Made by a program: the position numbers and the translations under genes. From Legionella geestiana (lineage in GTDB: Bacteria; Pseudomonadota; Gammaproteobacteria; Legionellales; Legionellaceae): a stretch of DNA of 64,000 bases. The stretch lies in contig NZ_CP038271.1 of NCBI RefSeq assembly GCF_004571195.1, forward strand, positions 1,935,501 to 1,999,500. Reading direction: 5' to 3'. Shown here piece after piece: positions 9,889 through 18,631 of the stretch. Within the stretch, counting starts at the first letter, position 1. Each line of letters opens with the position of its first letter. Below the pieces are notes generated by a model. It saw only the letters and a program-made list of their open reading frames with translations. It had not been told where the DNA came from and searched no databases.

Positions 9889-10770
9889 TCATGCGCCTTT
9901 TCGGGCAACAACCATTGGAAACAGGCAACGGCTGTCATACACGATGTTTTCAACGGTCAAGCCGGCTGCCTGCAGCTGCTCACGCACCGATGCTTCTGTC
10001 TGGAAACATTGCCATACTGGTTGAATAACATCCATGAACAGGGCTTTTTGTTTCTGTGCGTCCTTTGGTTCAACTGTAATAAGCGGCTTTGGAAGCGCCG
10101 GGTCATCAGGCTGTGGCAGGTAACTCGTAATCAGCACGCCTCCGGGGCGAAGTGCGCTTGCCATTTCCTTATACAGTGCCACGAGGCGTGCTGTGTCAGG
10201 CTCATAGATATTAAGGCCGTTACTGGTCATGAGGTGAAATGCTTCTGAAAGCTGTAAATCCCATGCATCGCGCTTCAGAAAGCGGCAGTGAGGAATGCCT
10301 CTGGCAGTGGCAATCTCAGCGGCTGCTTTCAAAGCGTCTTCATCAAGGTCAATTCCTGTTATTTCAAGCGCTTGAAGCTTTTCAGGCAAGAGCCCCAGAA
10401 AATCCTCCATCAGTCCACAGGGAAGAGAGGCTACGTGCATGCCCGGTCGCAGGTGTTTCAGGATTTCTTTCTGGAACATCCCAAAACGTTCGCGTGTCGC
10501 GAGGATGGAGGGAGCGCAGTTAAGGAGCCAGTGCTCCATGTCCGAGAGCCCCTCTTTATCTTTTCCGTACAGAATGGCGTAGGCAGTCCAGTATCCATTG
10601 AGTCCCTTGTTGGCAAGCAGAAAACGCCCAAGTTCAAAGGCTTCCAGCGCATCAACCATCGCCAGCGTTTCGCTGAGGGAAAGGTTGAGGCTGTTGCTCT
10701 GGCAGAGCCGCGCCCGGGCTTCTGCGGCTGCCGTCTCTGAAGCATGCGGGCGGTGGGAGATAAGTGCCAT
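9889..10770 (-). CDS. Class I SAM-dependent methyltransferase-like protein
   Basis: This 293-residue protein has an N-terminal helical domain (~100 residues) followed by a Rossmann methyltransferase fold. Motif I is degenerate (HVASLPCGLMEDFLGLLP, lacking the usual GxGxG). Motif II is clear (ITGIDLDEDALKAA), followed by the adenine-contacting segment (FLKRDAWDL) and the ASALRPGGVLITSY motif typical of small-molecule methyltransferases. The substrate cannot be told. The gene stands alone between helC and a divergent coiled-coil gene. The weakened motif I means SAM binding should be treated as probable, not certain. Confidence 0.7.
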   Translation of the reverse strand: MALISHRPHASETAAAEARARLCQSNSLNLSLSETLAMVDALEAFELGRFLLANKGLNGYWTAYAILYGKDKEGLSDMEHWLLNCAPSILATRERFGMFQKEILKHLRPGMHVASLPCGLMEDFLGLLPEKLQALEITGIDLDEDALKAAAEIATARGIPHCRFLKRDAWDLQLSEAFHLMTSNGLNIYEPDTARLVALYKEMASALRPGGVLITSYLPQPDDPALPKPLITVEPKDAQKQKALFMDVIQPVWQCFQTEASVREQLQAAGLTVENIVYDSRCLFPMVVARKGA

Positions 10771-10901
10771 ATTTTACTCTCAAGGGTGTAAAGAAAAGTA
10801 TTATCACTGACAGGGTCTGTTGATGTCTAATGCTGGACGACATCAGCACGACCTAATCTCTTTCAGTGAGGATTATGATTTATTGTTAGACTTTCTGTTT
10901 T

Positions 10902-10930
10902 TTGACAGCACAGAAATCCTCTACTACCCT
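10902..10930 (+). promoter_or_regulatory. Probable sigma-70 promoter of the coiled-coil gene
   Basis: TTGACA (10902-10907) and TACCCT (10925-10930) are spaced by 17 bp, with the gene's ATG 28 bp beyond the -10. The -35 coincides with the longest possible in-frame start, which argues that translation begins at 10959. Confidence 0.55.
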
Positions 10931-10958
10931 GAATAGGAAACCAACACAGGGAGTGAAA

Positions 10959-11585
10959 ATGTCAACTATTCATGAATACCGTCAGACAATCGACAGAAAG
11001 CTTGATTACCTTGAAATGGAAGCTCAAGCACTTGAAGATGATCTCCACCATACCCGCGAGCAGGTTTTTCAAAAGTATGAAGGCCTTAAAACAGCTTTAC
11101 GGGACGCGCTGGTGAATGTGAAGCAGAAAGTTAAAAATTACCATGAATTAACAGACATCAAACGCCGAGAGCTCATTGCAAAAATTGATGAAATTCAGGT
11201 GGGTCTTGCGCAGGGTAGGGCTGACAGTGAACAAAAAATCAAAGAGCAGACCCATCATATTCTGTCATGCTTAAAGTCTTTGGAAAAAGACCTGGATGCC
11301 TGTCTCAAACACAAATCTTCTGAGTTCACCGAGCATATGCTTAAAGCCAGTGACAAGCTTGAGGCTGAATTTGCCGCACTGGAAGTCTATTTTTCTCTGC
11401 AATGCCACAAGGCAAAGGAAAATTTCCAGAAGAACAAAGAAAAACTGATGGAACAACTGCATAAATTCAACAGTAAATTTGCAGAAATCCAGCACTTCAA
11501 TGCAGAAAAGTCCGCAAAATTTGAAAAAGAATTTTCCAAGGGCTTAAAAACCATCAAAAATTCATTCCTGCATTTGATGGACTAG
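10959..11585 (+). CDS. Coiled-coil protein of unknown function
   Basis: This 208-residue, highly charged protein is almost entirely helical. Heptad-like patterns run through most of it (LDYLEMEAQALEDDLHHT, LEKDLDACLKHKSSEF, AKENFQKNKEKLMEQLHKF). There is no signal peptide or membrane segment. The start at 10959 has AGGGAG 5 bp before it and lies downstream of a good promoter. The regular charged heptads suggest a dimeric or filamentous structural role or a secreted effector, but no family can be named. A strong hairpin follows the gene. Confidence 0.6.
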   Translation: MSTIHEYRQTIDRKLDYLEMEAQALEDDLHHTREQVFQKYEGLKTALRDALVNVKQKVKNYHELTDIKRRELIAKIDEIQVGLAQGRADSEQKIKEQTHHILSCLKSLEKDLDACLKHKSSEFTEHMLKASDKLEAEFAALEVYFSLQCHKAKENFQKNKEKLMEQLHKFNSKFAEIQHFNAEKSAKFEKEFSKGLKTIKNSFLHLMD

Positions 11586-11595
11586 TTTTTCTTTT

Positions 11596-11624
11596 AAGGT
11601 GGCCGAGAACGTACCGGCCACCTT
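11596..11624. terminator. Hairpin between convergent genes
   Basis: A perfect 10-bp stem (AAGGTGGCCG / CGGCCACCTT) with a 9-nt loop lies between the convergent coiled-coil and NTPase genes. No strong U tract follows on either strand, so it may act as a weak bidirectional terminator or an mRNA 3'-end stabiliser. Confidence 0.6.
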
Positions 11625-11627
11625 ATA

Positions 11628-12218
11628 TCAATTTTCACTCTGATGTTTTATGACAATTTTTGCAAGTTCAGCAAGTCCTGTATTGATTTTTTTGATAAAA
11701 GAGGGGTCGTGGGGAACAAAAACAAAATGCGGATGCTGTGACCACAGACGCTTAAGTTTCTCATCGAGCGTAATGGCCTCTTCAATGGATTCCACACGAA
11801 TGGGGTTACCTCCCTCGATTGAAATGCCCCCAATAGCCGCTGTTTCAAAAAAGATAACTGCGTCATAGCGCTTCAGTTCTTTTTCAAGGCTCGTTCCAAG
11901 GCTTTCAAAAAAATCAGGTGACGCATCTGGCCAGTATACTGCGCCATCGATGGTGCCACGGTCGCATATCAGCACACGGCTTTGATAATAGGCAGACTGA
12001 GCATCTTCAAGGTTGGTTTGAACATGGTAAATGGCTTTTTGTGCGGCACGGCGCACGCCATTCGCGCCCTTGCGCGGAAAGCCGCCTGAATATAACAACG
12101 TTGCCGCCTCGGGTACCACGACAACACTCTCCCCGATTTCCCGGCGGTACAGGTCAGCAGCCGTTGTCTTACCGCCGCCAGGCCCTCCTGTTAAAACAAC
12201 TCGACAGCATGTTTGCAT
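11628..12218 (-). CDS. Small P-loop NTPase (AAA_28 type)
   Basis: This 196-residue protein opens with a textbook Walker A loop (VVLTGGPGGGKTTAAD). ESVVVVPEAATLLY and VLICDRGTIDGAVYW follow, the pattern of AAA_28-type ATP/GTP-binding proteins related to nucleoside or pantothenate kinases. CDRGTIDG is the expected metal/phosphate-binding acidic motif. The start at 12218 places the P-loop near residue 9, which is usual for the family. The longer in-frame start adds 42 residues of unlikely sequence. No clear ribosome site is seen at either. The substrate is unknown. The gene is divergent from the P1B ATPase, with ~170 bp between. Confidence 0.75.
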   Translation of the reverse strand: MQTCCRVVLTGGPGGGKTTAADLYRREIGESVVVVPEAATLLYSGGFPRKGANGVRRAAQKAIYHVQTNLEDAQSAYYQSRVLICDRGTIDGAVYWPDASPDFFESLGTSLEKELKRYDAVIFFETAAIGGISIEGGNPIRVESIEEAITLDEKLKRLWSQHPHFVFVPHDPSFIKKINTGLAELAKIVIKHQSEN

Positions 12219-12340
12219 AAGTAAAATGAATAGGTAAGTTCGCTTGCCGATAGTGTGTATTGAGCGCCAGCTGTGGTCAAGGTTCATCCCGGTGAAAATG
12301 TGCCAGAATGAAGATAAATGCCGGTGCTGTAGAGGTTGAT

Positions 12341-12376
12341 GCATTTGCAGTCATAGTATGGAATGAAGACATGTCC
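12341..12376 (+). repeat. Copy C of a dispersed ~38-bp repeat
   Basis: This stretch (GCATTTGCAG...GTCC) matches the reverse complement of 32815-32850 at about 30 of 36 positions, and related sequence occurs at 20414-20453. It lies immediately before the chosen start of the P1B ATPase, inside what a naive call would treat as the ATPase N terminus. Confidence 0.5.
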
Positions 12377-12391
12377 GGGAGACATGAGATT

Positions 12392-14260
12392 ATGCTCAGC
12401 AATCAATCACAACCTCCGCTGGAGTGGTTGCAGGAAAAATGGCAAATGTTTGTTGCGCTGAGTGCGCTTACAGGCATCGTGCTGCATCTTGTCATGATTT
12501 TTTTAAAGACCGCCTCCGCAAACTTCCCGCTGTATATCGTAATTGTCGTGGGCGGTTTGCCCGTGTTTTTTCAAATTGTAATAAAACTTTTTAAAGGCAA
12601 TACAGGCGCTGATTTACTTGCGGCGATTGCGCTTGTAACCGCTGCTATTCTTCAGGAATATCTGGCCGCATCGTTGATTATTCTAATGCTTGCAAGCGGA
12701 CAGACACTTGAGCGCGTGGCCAGACGCCGCGCGTCTTCCGTGTTGCAGGCACTGGTTCAGCGCATGCCGAACAAGGCGCACCGAAAGCGTGGCACACTCC
12801 TTGAAGAAGTGTCGCTTGAAAACATTCAAATTGACGATGAAATCGTGATTTACCCCCATGAAACCTGTCCCGTAGATGGTACCGTTATTGAAGGTAATGG
12901 TTCGATGGATGAGTCTTATCTTACCGGCGAGCCCTATCAAGTTGCCAAAGCGCCGGGGGCGTCCGTATTATCAGGCGCGCTTAACGGAGAAGCGCTCCTT
13001 GTCATTAAAGCGACAAGGCTTGCCGTTGATTCACGCTTTGCGACCATTGTCAGCGTCCTTGAAGAAGCTGAACAAAAACGTCCATCGATTCGCCGGCTGG
13101 GTGACCGGATTGGAGCCGTGTTTGCACCCGTGGCGCTCTTCTTTGCAGCCGCTGCCTGGTATTTTACCGGGGATGCGGTTCGTTTTCTTGCTGTACTCGT
13201 GATAGCCACACCCTGCCCACTTTTAATCGCGATTCCTGTCACCATTGTCAGTGCCATTTCACGCGCAGCTAAACAGGCGATTGTGATAAAAGACCCGGTG
13301 GTTTTAGAAGAGCTGCCGCGCTGTAAAACCGCTATTTTTGATAAAACGGGAACGCTGACCTACGGAAAACCAACGTTAAGCGGCATTTATACCGTCAAAG
13401 ATTACTCAAAAGAGGAGATTCTCTATTACGCAGGCAGTCTCGAGCGTTATTCAAAACACCCACTGTCGAGTGCCATTCTTAACGCTGCAAAGCTGCAAAA
13501 CATTGCGCTGGCCGATGCTGTGAATGTCTCTGAAAAACCTGGTCAGGGCCTTGAGGGATGGATTAACCAGCACACAATTAAAGTGACCAGTCGAAAAAAA
13601 CTGCTTGAAGTGCGGCCACAGTGTGAAGCGTTGCTTCCTCCTGTTTTGCGGGGGTTAGAATGCATCATCCTGATTGATGACGAGTACGCGGCAACCCTGC
13701 ATTTTCATGATGCCCCACGTGTGGAAAGCCAGTCGTTTATCGGGCACTTAATGCCCTCTCATCAGTTTAATAAAATCATGCTGGTGTCGGGCGATCGCGC
13801 CTCAGAAGTGAATTATCTTGCTGAATTGATTCCTTTTACGGAAATTTATGCCGCTCAAAGTCCTGAGCAAAAATTAACGATTGTGCGCGAAGAAAGAAAA
13901 AAAGCACCAACATTGTTTATGGGCGATGGCATTAACGACGCACCGGCATTAACAGCGGCTACAGTGGGCATTGCCTTTGGGCAAAACAGCAATGTTACGG
14001 CTGAGGCCGCAGGTGCTGTTATTATGGAAAATACCCTTTATAAGGTTGATGAATTACTCCACTTAAGCATCAATACACGAAAAATTGCGACCCAAAGCGC
14101 GATTGGGGGAATGCTTTTGAGCCTCATCGGCATGGCGTTCGCGGCGGCAGGCTTTATCAGCCCGGTTATGGGGGCGATTCTTCAGGAAGGCATCGATGTT
14201 CTCGCCATTGCCAATGCATTGCGCCTTGCTTTTGGCGAGAGTATTAAAATTGATTTTTAA
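12392..14260 (+). CDS. Heavy-metal P1B-type ATPase with a CPL motif
   Basis: This 622-residue metal-exporting P-type ATPase lacks an N-terminal HMA domain. In order it has two N-terminal TM pairs, the actuator loop (SMDESYLTGEPYQVAK, with the TGE loop), the metal-binding TM motif ATPCPLLIAIPV, the phosphorylation site IFDKTGTLTYGKP, the P1B-specific HP locus (YSKHPLSSAI), the hinge GDGINDAPAL, and final TM helices (ILQEGIDVLAIANALRL). CPL instead of CPC, together with the C-terminal QEGIDV motif, separates it from CopA and from classical ZntA/CadA. The metal cannot be assigned; Zn, Cd or Mn are possible. Start 12392 is chosen because GGGAGA lies 8 bp upstream; the sequence before it is a dispersed repeat. 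Confidence 0.85.
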   Translation: MLSNQSQPPLEWLQEKWQMFVALSALTGIVLHLVMIFLKTASANFPLYIVIVVGGLPVFFQIVIKLFKGNTGADLLAAIALVTAAILQEYLAASLIILMLASGQTLERVARRRASSVLQALVQRMPNKAHRKRGTLLEEVSLENIQIDDEIVIYPHETCPVDGTVIEGNGSMDESYLTGEPYQVAKAPGASVLSGALNGEALLVIKATRLAVDSRFATIVSVLEEAEQKRPSIRRLGDRIGAVFAPVALFFAAAAWYFTGDAVRFLAVLVIATPCPLLIAIPVTIVSAISRAAKQAIVIKDPVVLEELPRCKTAIFDKTGTLTYGKPTLSGIYTVKDYSKEEILYYAGSLERYSKHPLSSAILNAAKLQNIALADAVNVSEKPGQGLEGWINQHTIKVTSRKKLLEVRPQCEALLPPVLRGLECIILIDDEYAATLHFHDAPRVESQSFIGHLMPSHQFNKIMLVSGDRASEVNYLAELIPFTEIYAAQSPEQKLTIVREERKKAPTLFMGDGINDAPALTAATVGIAFGQNSNVTAEAAGAVIMENTLYKVDELLHLSINTRKIATQSAIGGMLLSLIGMAFAAAGFISPVMGAILQEGIDVLAIANALRLAFGESIKIDF

Positions 14261-14320
14261 CCATTCCCCTAAAGCATTCAAAATGTGGTGAATAGATACA
14301 TTGATTTTTAAGGAAAGATG

Positions 14321-14588
14321 CTGTGTACGGGACATTTTTTCCGCGCCGGGGAATTCACGTGTATTTTTGTACCGTGACCAGGCTGAATCGTTCCATGCGT
14401 TGGCTCCGTACCATATCCCGAATGGGTCCCCGCCTGCGCGGGGAAGACAGTGTGGGAGAGATTTTGGCCTCCGCACACACCCCGAATCCTGTCATTCCCG
14501 CGAAGGCAGGGAACCCATCCATGTGCCGGCACGGGGCTAACTCCAGCACGAGCTCCGGAAAGACAACGATTTTTCGTCCCGTACACAG
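14321..14588. mobile_element. MITE-like element with 13-bp terminal inverted repeats
   Basis: CTGTGTACGGGAC (14321-14333) is repeated as its exact reverse complement GTCCCGTACACAG (14576-14588). Both ends are flanked by the direct trinucleotide ATG, compatible with a 3-bp target duplication. The 268-bp interior has no convincing coding sequence. It holds two GC-rich palindromic units. These are the features of a non-autonomous miniature element. No transposase with matching ends is visible in the window. Confidence 0.55.
14421..14518. repeat. Pair of inverted REP-like palindromic units
   Basis: Two related GC-rich units face each other: 14421-14444 (GGGTCCCCGCCTGCGCGGGG) and 14491-14518 (GTCATTCCCGCGAAGGCAGG then GAACCCAT). 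They resemble the widespread intergenic proteobacterial repeat of the form CATTCCCGCGNAGGCGGGAACCCA. Each unit can fold by itself and the two can pair with each other. Confidence 0.55.
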
Positions 14589-14612
14589 ATGCGTTTTTCA
14601 AGAGGACATGCC

Positions 14613-16679
14613 CTAATTAGTTTCAGGATTTTCAGTGGCGCGCGCCAGCAGCCATTCACGAACATGGGCCGCAGTTTCCTCAATGACGGTCAGAGCCTCC
14701 TGATAACGCGCTTCCATTGTGTCAACATCTTCCTCTGTTACCTGACACTTTTCAAGATTTTCACACGCCTGCTTCATCCGTGTGGTGCCGACATAAACAG
14801 CGCCGCCTTTGATTTTGTGTGCAAGCCTGCAGGTTTTCTCCCAGTCATTCGCCTCACGCGCCGCTTTAAGGCGTGCAAAATCGTCTGCCAGTGATTCCTT
14901 AATCAGGCATTGCAGCATCTCTATAAGGTCATGTTCACTGCCAAGAACCCGTATGCCTTCTTCAACATTGAGCAGGGGAAACGCTGATAACGCCTTCGCC
15001 TGAAGGCTTCCCGGTAACCCATCAGCGGTTTTTTTAGACGCATGGCTGTCGGTTCCACGTTCAGGCGTTTTAACGAGCTGATACCGTTGAATCAGCTCCT
15101 GAATTTCTGCATGCCGAATGGGTTTATTTAACAACTCATTCATCCCCGCATGGAGTGCTTCCTCCCGAGTCTGTACATGTGCGTGCGCCGTGAGGCCTGC
15201 GAGCAGAACCGGCGCTCTTCCAAGGTCTTTTTCAATGCAACGAATACAGCGCGCCACTTCAGTACCAGACATGTCCGGCAGGCCAATATCAGAGAGCACA
15301 ATATGAAAAGTTTCTGCCTTAAAACATTCCAGTGCGCGGGCGCCCGTAGACGCAGTCTTAACGTCAATTCCGAGTTGCCTGAGAAGAATCTCTGCAGTTT
15401 TTAAGGCAATGGCATTATCTTCGATTAAGAGGACTTTGAGCTTTTTATCAATGGCAGCGGTGGCTCTAGAAGGGGCAGGGGCTGAAACAGTACCCGCAGA
15501 TGCCTCGGCATGAGCGGACTTAACCGGGATGAAAACCGTGAAAGTGGTTCCCTGTCCGGGCACGGATGAAACGTGTATATCTCCTTTAAGGATACGTGTA
15601 TAGCGCTTAACGATGTGCAGTCCGACTCCGTGTCCAGTGAAAATTCCATCACTGGAAGCCGTGCCTCTGAAAAATTTCTTGAAAATCTGCTCTTGTTCCG
15701 ATTCCGGAATGCCGATGCCGGTGTCTCGAACATAGAGCTCAAGGGTGTTTTTTTCTTTTTCAGTACTGCCCCAGCGTGCCCCCATTTCAATATACCCGCT
15801 GTTTGTAAATTTGACGGCGTTACCCAGCAGGTTCAGCAGGATGCGGTGAATTTTAACGGGGTCTGATTCAATCATTTCCGGAAGCAAATCAGAAAATGCC
15901 AAACGAAGCTCAAGTTTTTTCAGTGTGATGGTGGGAAGTTCGAGATCTGCGATGCTTTGGATAAGTTCTCTCAGTTTAAACACCTTCAGTTCTACGTGAT
16001 TTTCCGTCTGTTTGCCGGTTGCAACAATATCGAGCACACTGTTTAGAAGTGCCAGGAGCTGCTCCCCGCTGATATTAATCATATGGGCATGCTCTTTTTC
16101 TTCAGCAGATAAGACCTCCTGTTCAAGGATAGAAGACATGCCGATAATGCCGCTTAACGGCGTGCGGATATCGTGACTCATGTTTCGTATGAATTCATCC
16201 TTTGCCCGGTTGGCGGCTTCCGCTGCTTCCTTTGCCATTTTCAGGGCATTTTCACGCAGGCTGTCTTCCGTCACGTCTATTGCGACACCCGTAACACCAT
16301 AACAAACGCCTTTATCGTTTATCAGCGGAAACCCACTGTCTTTAATCCAGCGAATTTCTCCATCAGGACGTATAATTCGGTACTTTTCTGAATATCTGGC
16401 GTGCTCTCCCCGCAGTTTAATTTTGTTCGACATTTCTTCAATGGGGTTGCGATTTTTTATATCTTCCGCATGAATCCAGGTAAGCCATTTTTCAGGAGCG
16501 TTATAAAGGTCTTCCCGCGGACGTCCCCATATTTTTTCAAAAGAAGGACTAACATACTGAATTTTTTTGAAATCAGGGCTGCTTATCCAATATACCTGAT
16601 CACTCTGCTCCGAAAATTTCGCGAGAAATGCGCCCATTTCATCGAGCGTTAAATAAAAATCTGATTTTTTCCTACCCAT
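14613..16679 (-). CDS. Hybrid sensor histidine kinase: PAS-HK-REC-HPt
   Basis: A phosphorelay kinase of 688 residues from the preferred ATG at 16679; a start 16 codons upstream is also possible. Visible in order are a PAS/PAC sensor domain (QYVSPSFEKIWGRPREDL and IRWIKDSGFPLINDKG), the dimerisation/H box (NMSHDIRTPLSGIIGM), and the N, G1 and G2 boxes (LLNLLGNAVKFTNSG, VRDTGIGIPESEQ, FTGHGVGLHIVKRY). A receiver domain with an acceptor Asp (HIVLSDIGLPDMSG) and a C-terminal HPt domain (RLAHKIKGGAVYVGTTRM) complete it. No transmembrane segment is seen after the preferred start, so it is probably cytoplasmic. The cascade of His-Asp-His needs a separate output regulator, which is not in the window. 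It is divergent from the aminotransferase. Confidence 0.9.
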   Translation of the reverse strand: MGRKKSDFYLTLDEMGAFLAKFSEQSDQVYWISSPDFKKIQYVSPSFEKIWGRPREDLYNAPEKWLTWIHAEDIKNRNPIEEMSNKIKLRGEHARYSEKYRIIRPDGEIRWIKDSGFPLINDKGVCYGVTGVAIDVTEDSLRENALKMAKEAAEAANRAKDEFIRNMSHDIRTPLSGIIGMSSILEQEVLSAEEKEHAHMINISGEQLLALLNSVLDIVATGKQTENHVELKVFKLRELIQSIADLELPTITLKKLELRLAFSDLLPEMIESDPVKIHRILLNLLGNAVKFTNSGYIEMGARWGSTEKEKNTLELYVRDTGIGIPESEQEQIFKKFFRGTASSDGIFTGHGVGLHIVKRYTRILKGDIHVSSVPGQGTTFTVFIPVKSAHAEASAGTVSAPAPSRATAAIDKKLKVLLIEDNAIALKTAEILLRQLGIDVKTASTGARALECFKAETFHIVLSDIGLPDMSGTEVARCIRCIEKDLGRAPVLLAGLTAHAHVQTREEALHAGMNELLNKPIRHAEIQELIQRYQLVKTPERGTDSHASKKTADGLPGSLQAKALSAFPLLNVEEGIRVLGSEHDLIEMLQCLIKESLADDFARLKAAREANDWEKTCRLAHKIKGGAVYVGTTRMKQACENLEKCQVTEEDVDTMEARYQEALTVIEETAAHVREWLLARATENPETN

Positions 16680-16755
16680 TGGACGTCCGTGTTTTCTATC
16701 GTATATAATCAAAATAATAGCAAACAAGTTACAAATTAGTCATGGGAAGGGTAAA

Positions 16756-18564
16756 ATGCTGACACCACACGGACAACCTGCTGATAAAATAGATAAAATT
16801 ATGTTGCTGGCAACATGGACAAAGACTCTGCAATATGAATCCTTTTTTCCTGAGCAATCGAGCACCAGTTTCATCTCTGCCGGCATGGGTAAACCGACTT
16901 ACCCGGTTGATTTAAATACGGTTGCCTATTTTGAAGCCTATTGGAAAAAAGTCGGCGATATGGCGGCAGTCGGCATGCAGAACCTTGATAAGGTGCAAGA
17001 GGGCGCTGCAGTCGATTATGGGATGCCCATGGGAGACAGTGACGCGCGAACCATCATGGCGCGCGCAATGTCCTCGTGGTATCAGTCTGATATTCGGCCT
17101 GAAAACGTACTTTTTACTGCCGGTGGCGCTGGGGCGATACGGGTAATCTTTGATACGCTTAACGCGCGATACAAAGACACGCCAGGCTATAGGGTCGTCA
17201 CGCCATTTCCTCACTATACCCTCTATGCAGACGGCACCATGCACAGGCTGCATCCGGTGGATGTGATGAAAGAGCCTGGTTACAGACTCAAAGCAGAGGC
17301 ATTGGAAAAGAGCATTCAATCGGCGCTTGAGCTTGCTCAGAAAGACAATGGTTATCCCAAAGCCGTACTCATCTGCAATCCTTCAAATCCACTTGGCACC
17401 ATCATTAACGAGGAAGAGCTTTCGCGTATCGCTGAAGTGCTTCGCCGTTATCCTGAGATGCACATCATTATGGATGAGGCATATGCGGAGATGTGTTTTG
17501 AAGATATGCCATCACTGCTAACCGTAGCGCCTGATTTGAAAGAAAGAACGATAATTATGCGCTCTGCCACCAAAGGGCTTTCAGCTGCTGGAGAGCGCAT
17601 GGCGATACTGATGTCATTTGACAAAAAGTTATCCAGTGAATTACTGGCAAAGAATATCAGTAACATCGGACATGCTCCTCGTTCCTCGCAATTAGCCTAT
17701 GCCAGTACCATGGATAACTTTGGCTTGTCTGAGCGACAAAGGCGCATCAGTTTTTATAAAGAAAAAGTTGATTATGTGTCAGAACGTTTAAAAGCCATGA
17801 ATGCGACCATGCCGGATCCTGAGCATCGAACAGCAGCGACCTTCTACGTATTGACGGATTTAAGCGACTTGTTTGGGCTTGAACTGCCACAGGAGGCAAC
17901 TCGTGCGCTTGGTAAGGGCGGGGTTGTCACCAATGACGAGGAGCTGACTTATTATCTGCTGTTTAAAGACCGCGTTATGATTGCACCGTTGTCCTATTAT
18001 GGATTGGATGCCAAAAAAGGGTATATGCGCATAACCTGCAGTGGAAACGAGAGCGAGCTTAAGGACATGATGGATCGCCTCGAAAACCGGCTGATTGAAG
18101 CGCGATTAATCCGTCAGAAAGCGCTTATCGAAAAGATTGATGCACGATTGCCGGAGCTTGAGAGGATTAATCCGGCGTTGTACAGAAAGGTTTTTGAACA
18201 GATAGAACATGTCTCTCAAAAAGAAAAAAGCTGTAGTCAGCTAAAAGATGACAATAAAATGCTTGCTGACACATTGTCTGAAATGAGAGTCGCCATTTTG
18301 AAGGCATCACCGGAAGGGCAGGCAAAAGCAGCTACGGCCATACAGTCGTTTTTTCGAGGATACCGCGCAAGAAAGGGTGGCGAACGGTTACAGAATCAGC
18401 TGGATGAGGAATGGATTCAGTTGATTGATAAACTCTTTGTCAAACCATGCTCCACGAAAACCGAGTTCTTACAATACACTGAAGCGGAAAAATTAAATTT
18501 TGCTCCGTGGCTGGAGCGTTTGAAAGAACTTGGCCTCTCTCAAGGTTCAGTGCGTCCTGACTGA
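16756..18564 (+). CDS. PLP-dependent class I/II aminotransferase with C-terminal IQ-motif extension
   Basis: This protein has 602 residues. The first ~450 form a class I/II aminotransferase. Evidence is the cofactor-site segment (LICNPSNPLGTIIN), the Asp/Tyr pair (IIMDEAYAEM), the PLP-lysine motif around Lys273 (RSATKGLSAAGERM), and the carboxylate-binding Arg late in the fold (GYMRITCSG). About 150 extra residues follow: a helical, charged region and then IQSFFRGYRAR at 529-539, an exact match to the calmodulin-binding IQ consensus IQxxxRGxxxR. Ordinary aminotransferases stop near 400 residues and have no such extension. IQ motifs are a eukaryotic signature. In Legionella the effector SidJ is activated by host calmodulin, so a translocated enzyme is conceivable. 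The reaction and any secretion are unproven. AAGGG lies just before the ATG. Confidence 0.8.
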   Translation: MLTPHGQPADKIDKIMLLATWTKTLQYESFFPEQSSTSFISAGMGKPTYPVDLNTVAYFEAYWKKVGDMAAVGMQNLDKVQEGAAVDYGMPMGDSDARTIMARAMSSWYQSDIRPENVLFTAGGAGAIRVIFDTLNARYKDTPGYRVVTPFPHYTLYADGTMHRLHPVDVMKEPGYRLKAEALEKSIQSALELAQKDNGYPKAVLICNPSNPLGTIINEEELSRIAEVLRRYPEMHIIMDEAYAEMCFEDMPSLLTVAPDLKERTIIMRSATKGLSAAGERMAILMSFDKKLSSELLAKNISNIGHAPRSSQLAYASTMDNFGLSERQRRISFYKEKVDYVSERLKAMNATMPDPEHRTAATFYVLTDLSDLFGLELPQEATRALGKGGVVTNDEELTYYLLFKDRVMIAPLSYYGLDAKKGYMRITCSGNESELKDMMDRLENRLIEARLIRQKALIEKIDARLPELERINPALYRKVFEQIEHVSQKEKSCSQLKDDNKMLADTLSEMRVAILKASPEGQAKAATAIQSFFRGYRARKGGERLQNQLDEEWIQLIDKLFVKPCSTKTEFLQYTEAEKLNFAPWLERLKELGLSQGSVRPD

Positions 18565-18581
18565 GTACATGTGACGTTTAC

Positions 18582-18612
18582 AGAGTTATCCCCATTTTCG
18601 GGGGATAACTCT
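18582..18612. terminator. Hairpin between convergent genes
   Basis: A perfect 12-bp stem (AGAGTTATCCCC / GGGGATAACTCT) with a 7-nt loop lies 17 bp after the aminotransferase stop and before the convergent small gene. No U tract follows, so it may terminate weakly in both directions. Confidence 0.6.
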
Positions 18613-18631
18613 GTGGATGACCTGATAATTG

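Noticed and set aside
10812-10830. GGGTCTGTTG motif resembling an IS end, also at 32791
   Set aside because: Only ~10 bases are shared, no inverted partner or transposase fragment is nearby, so it may be chance.
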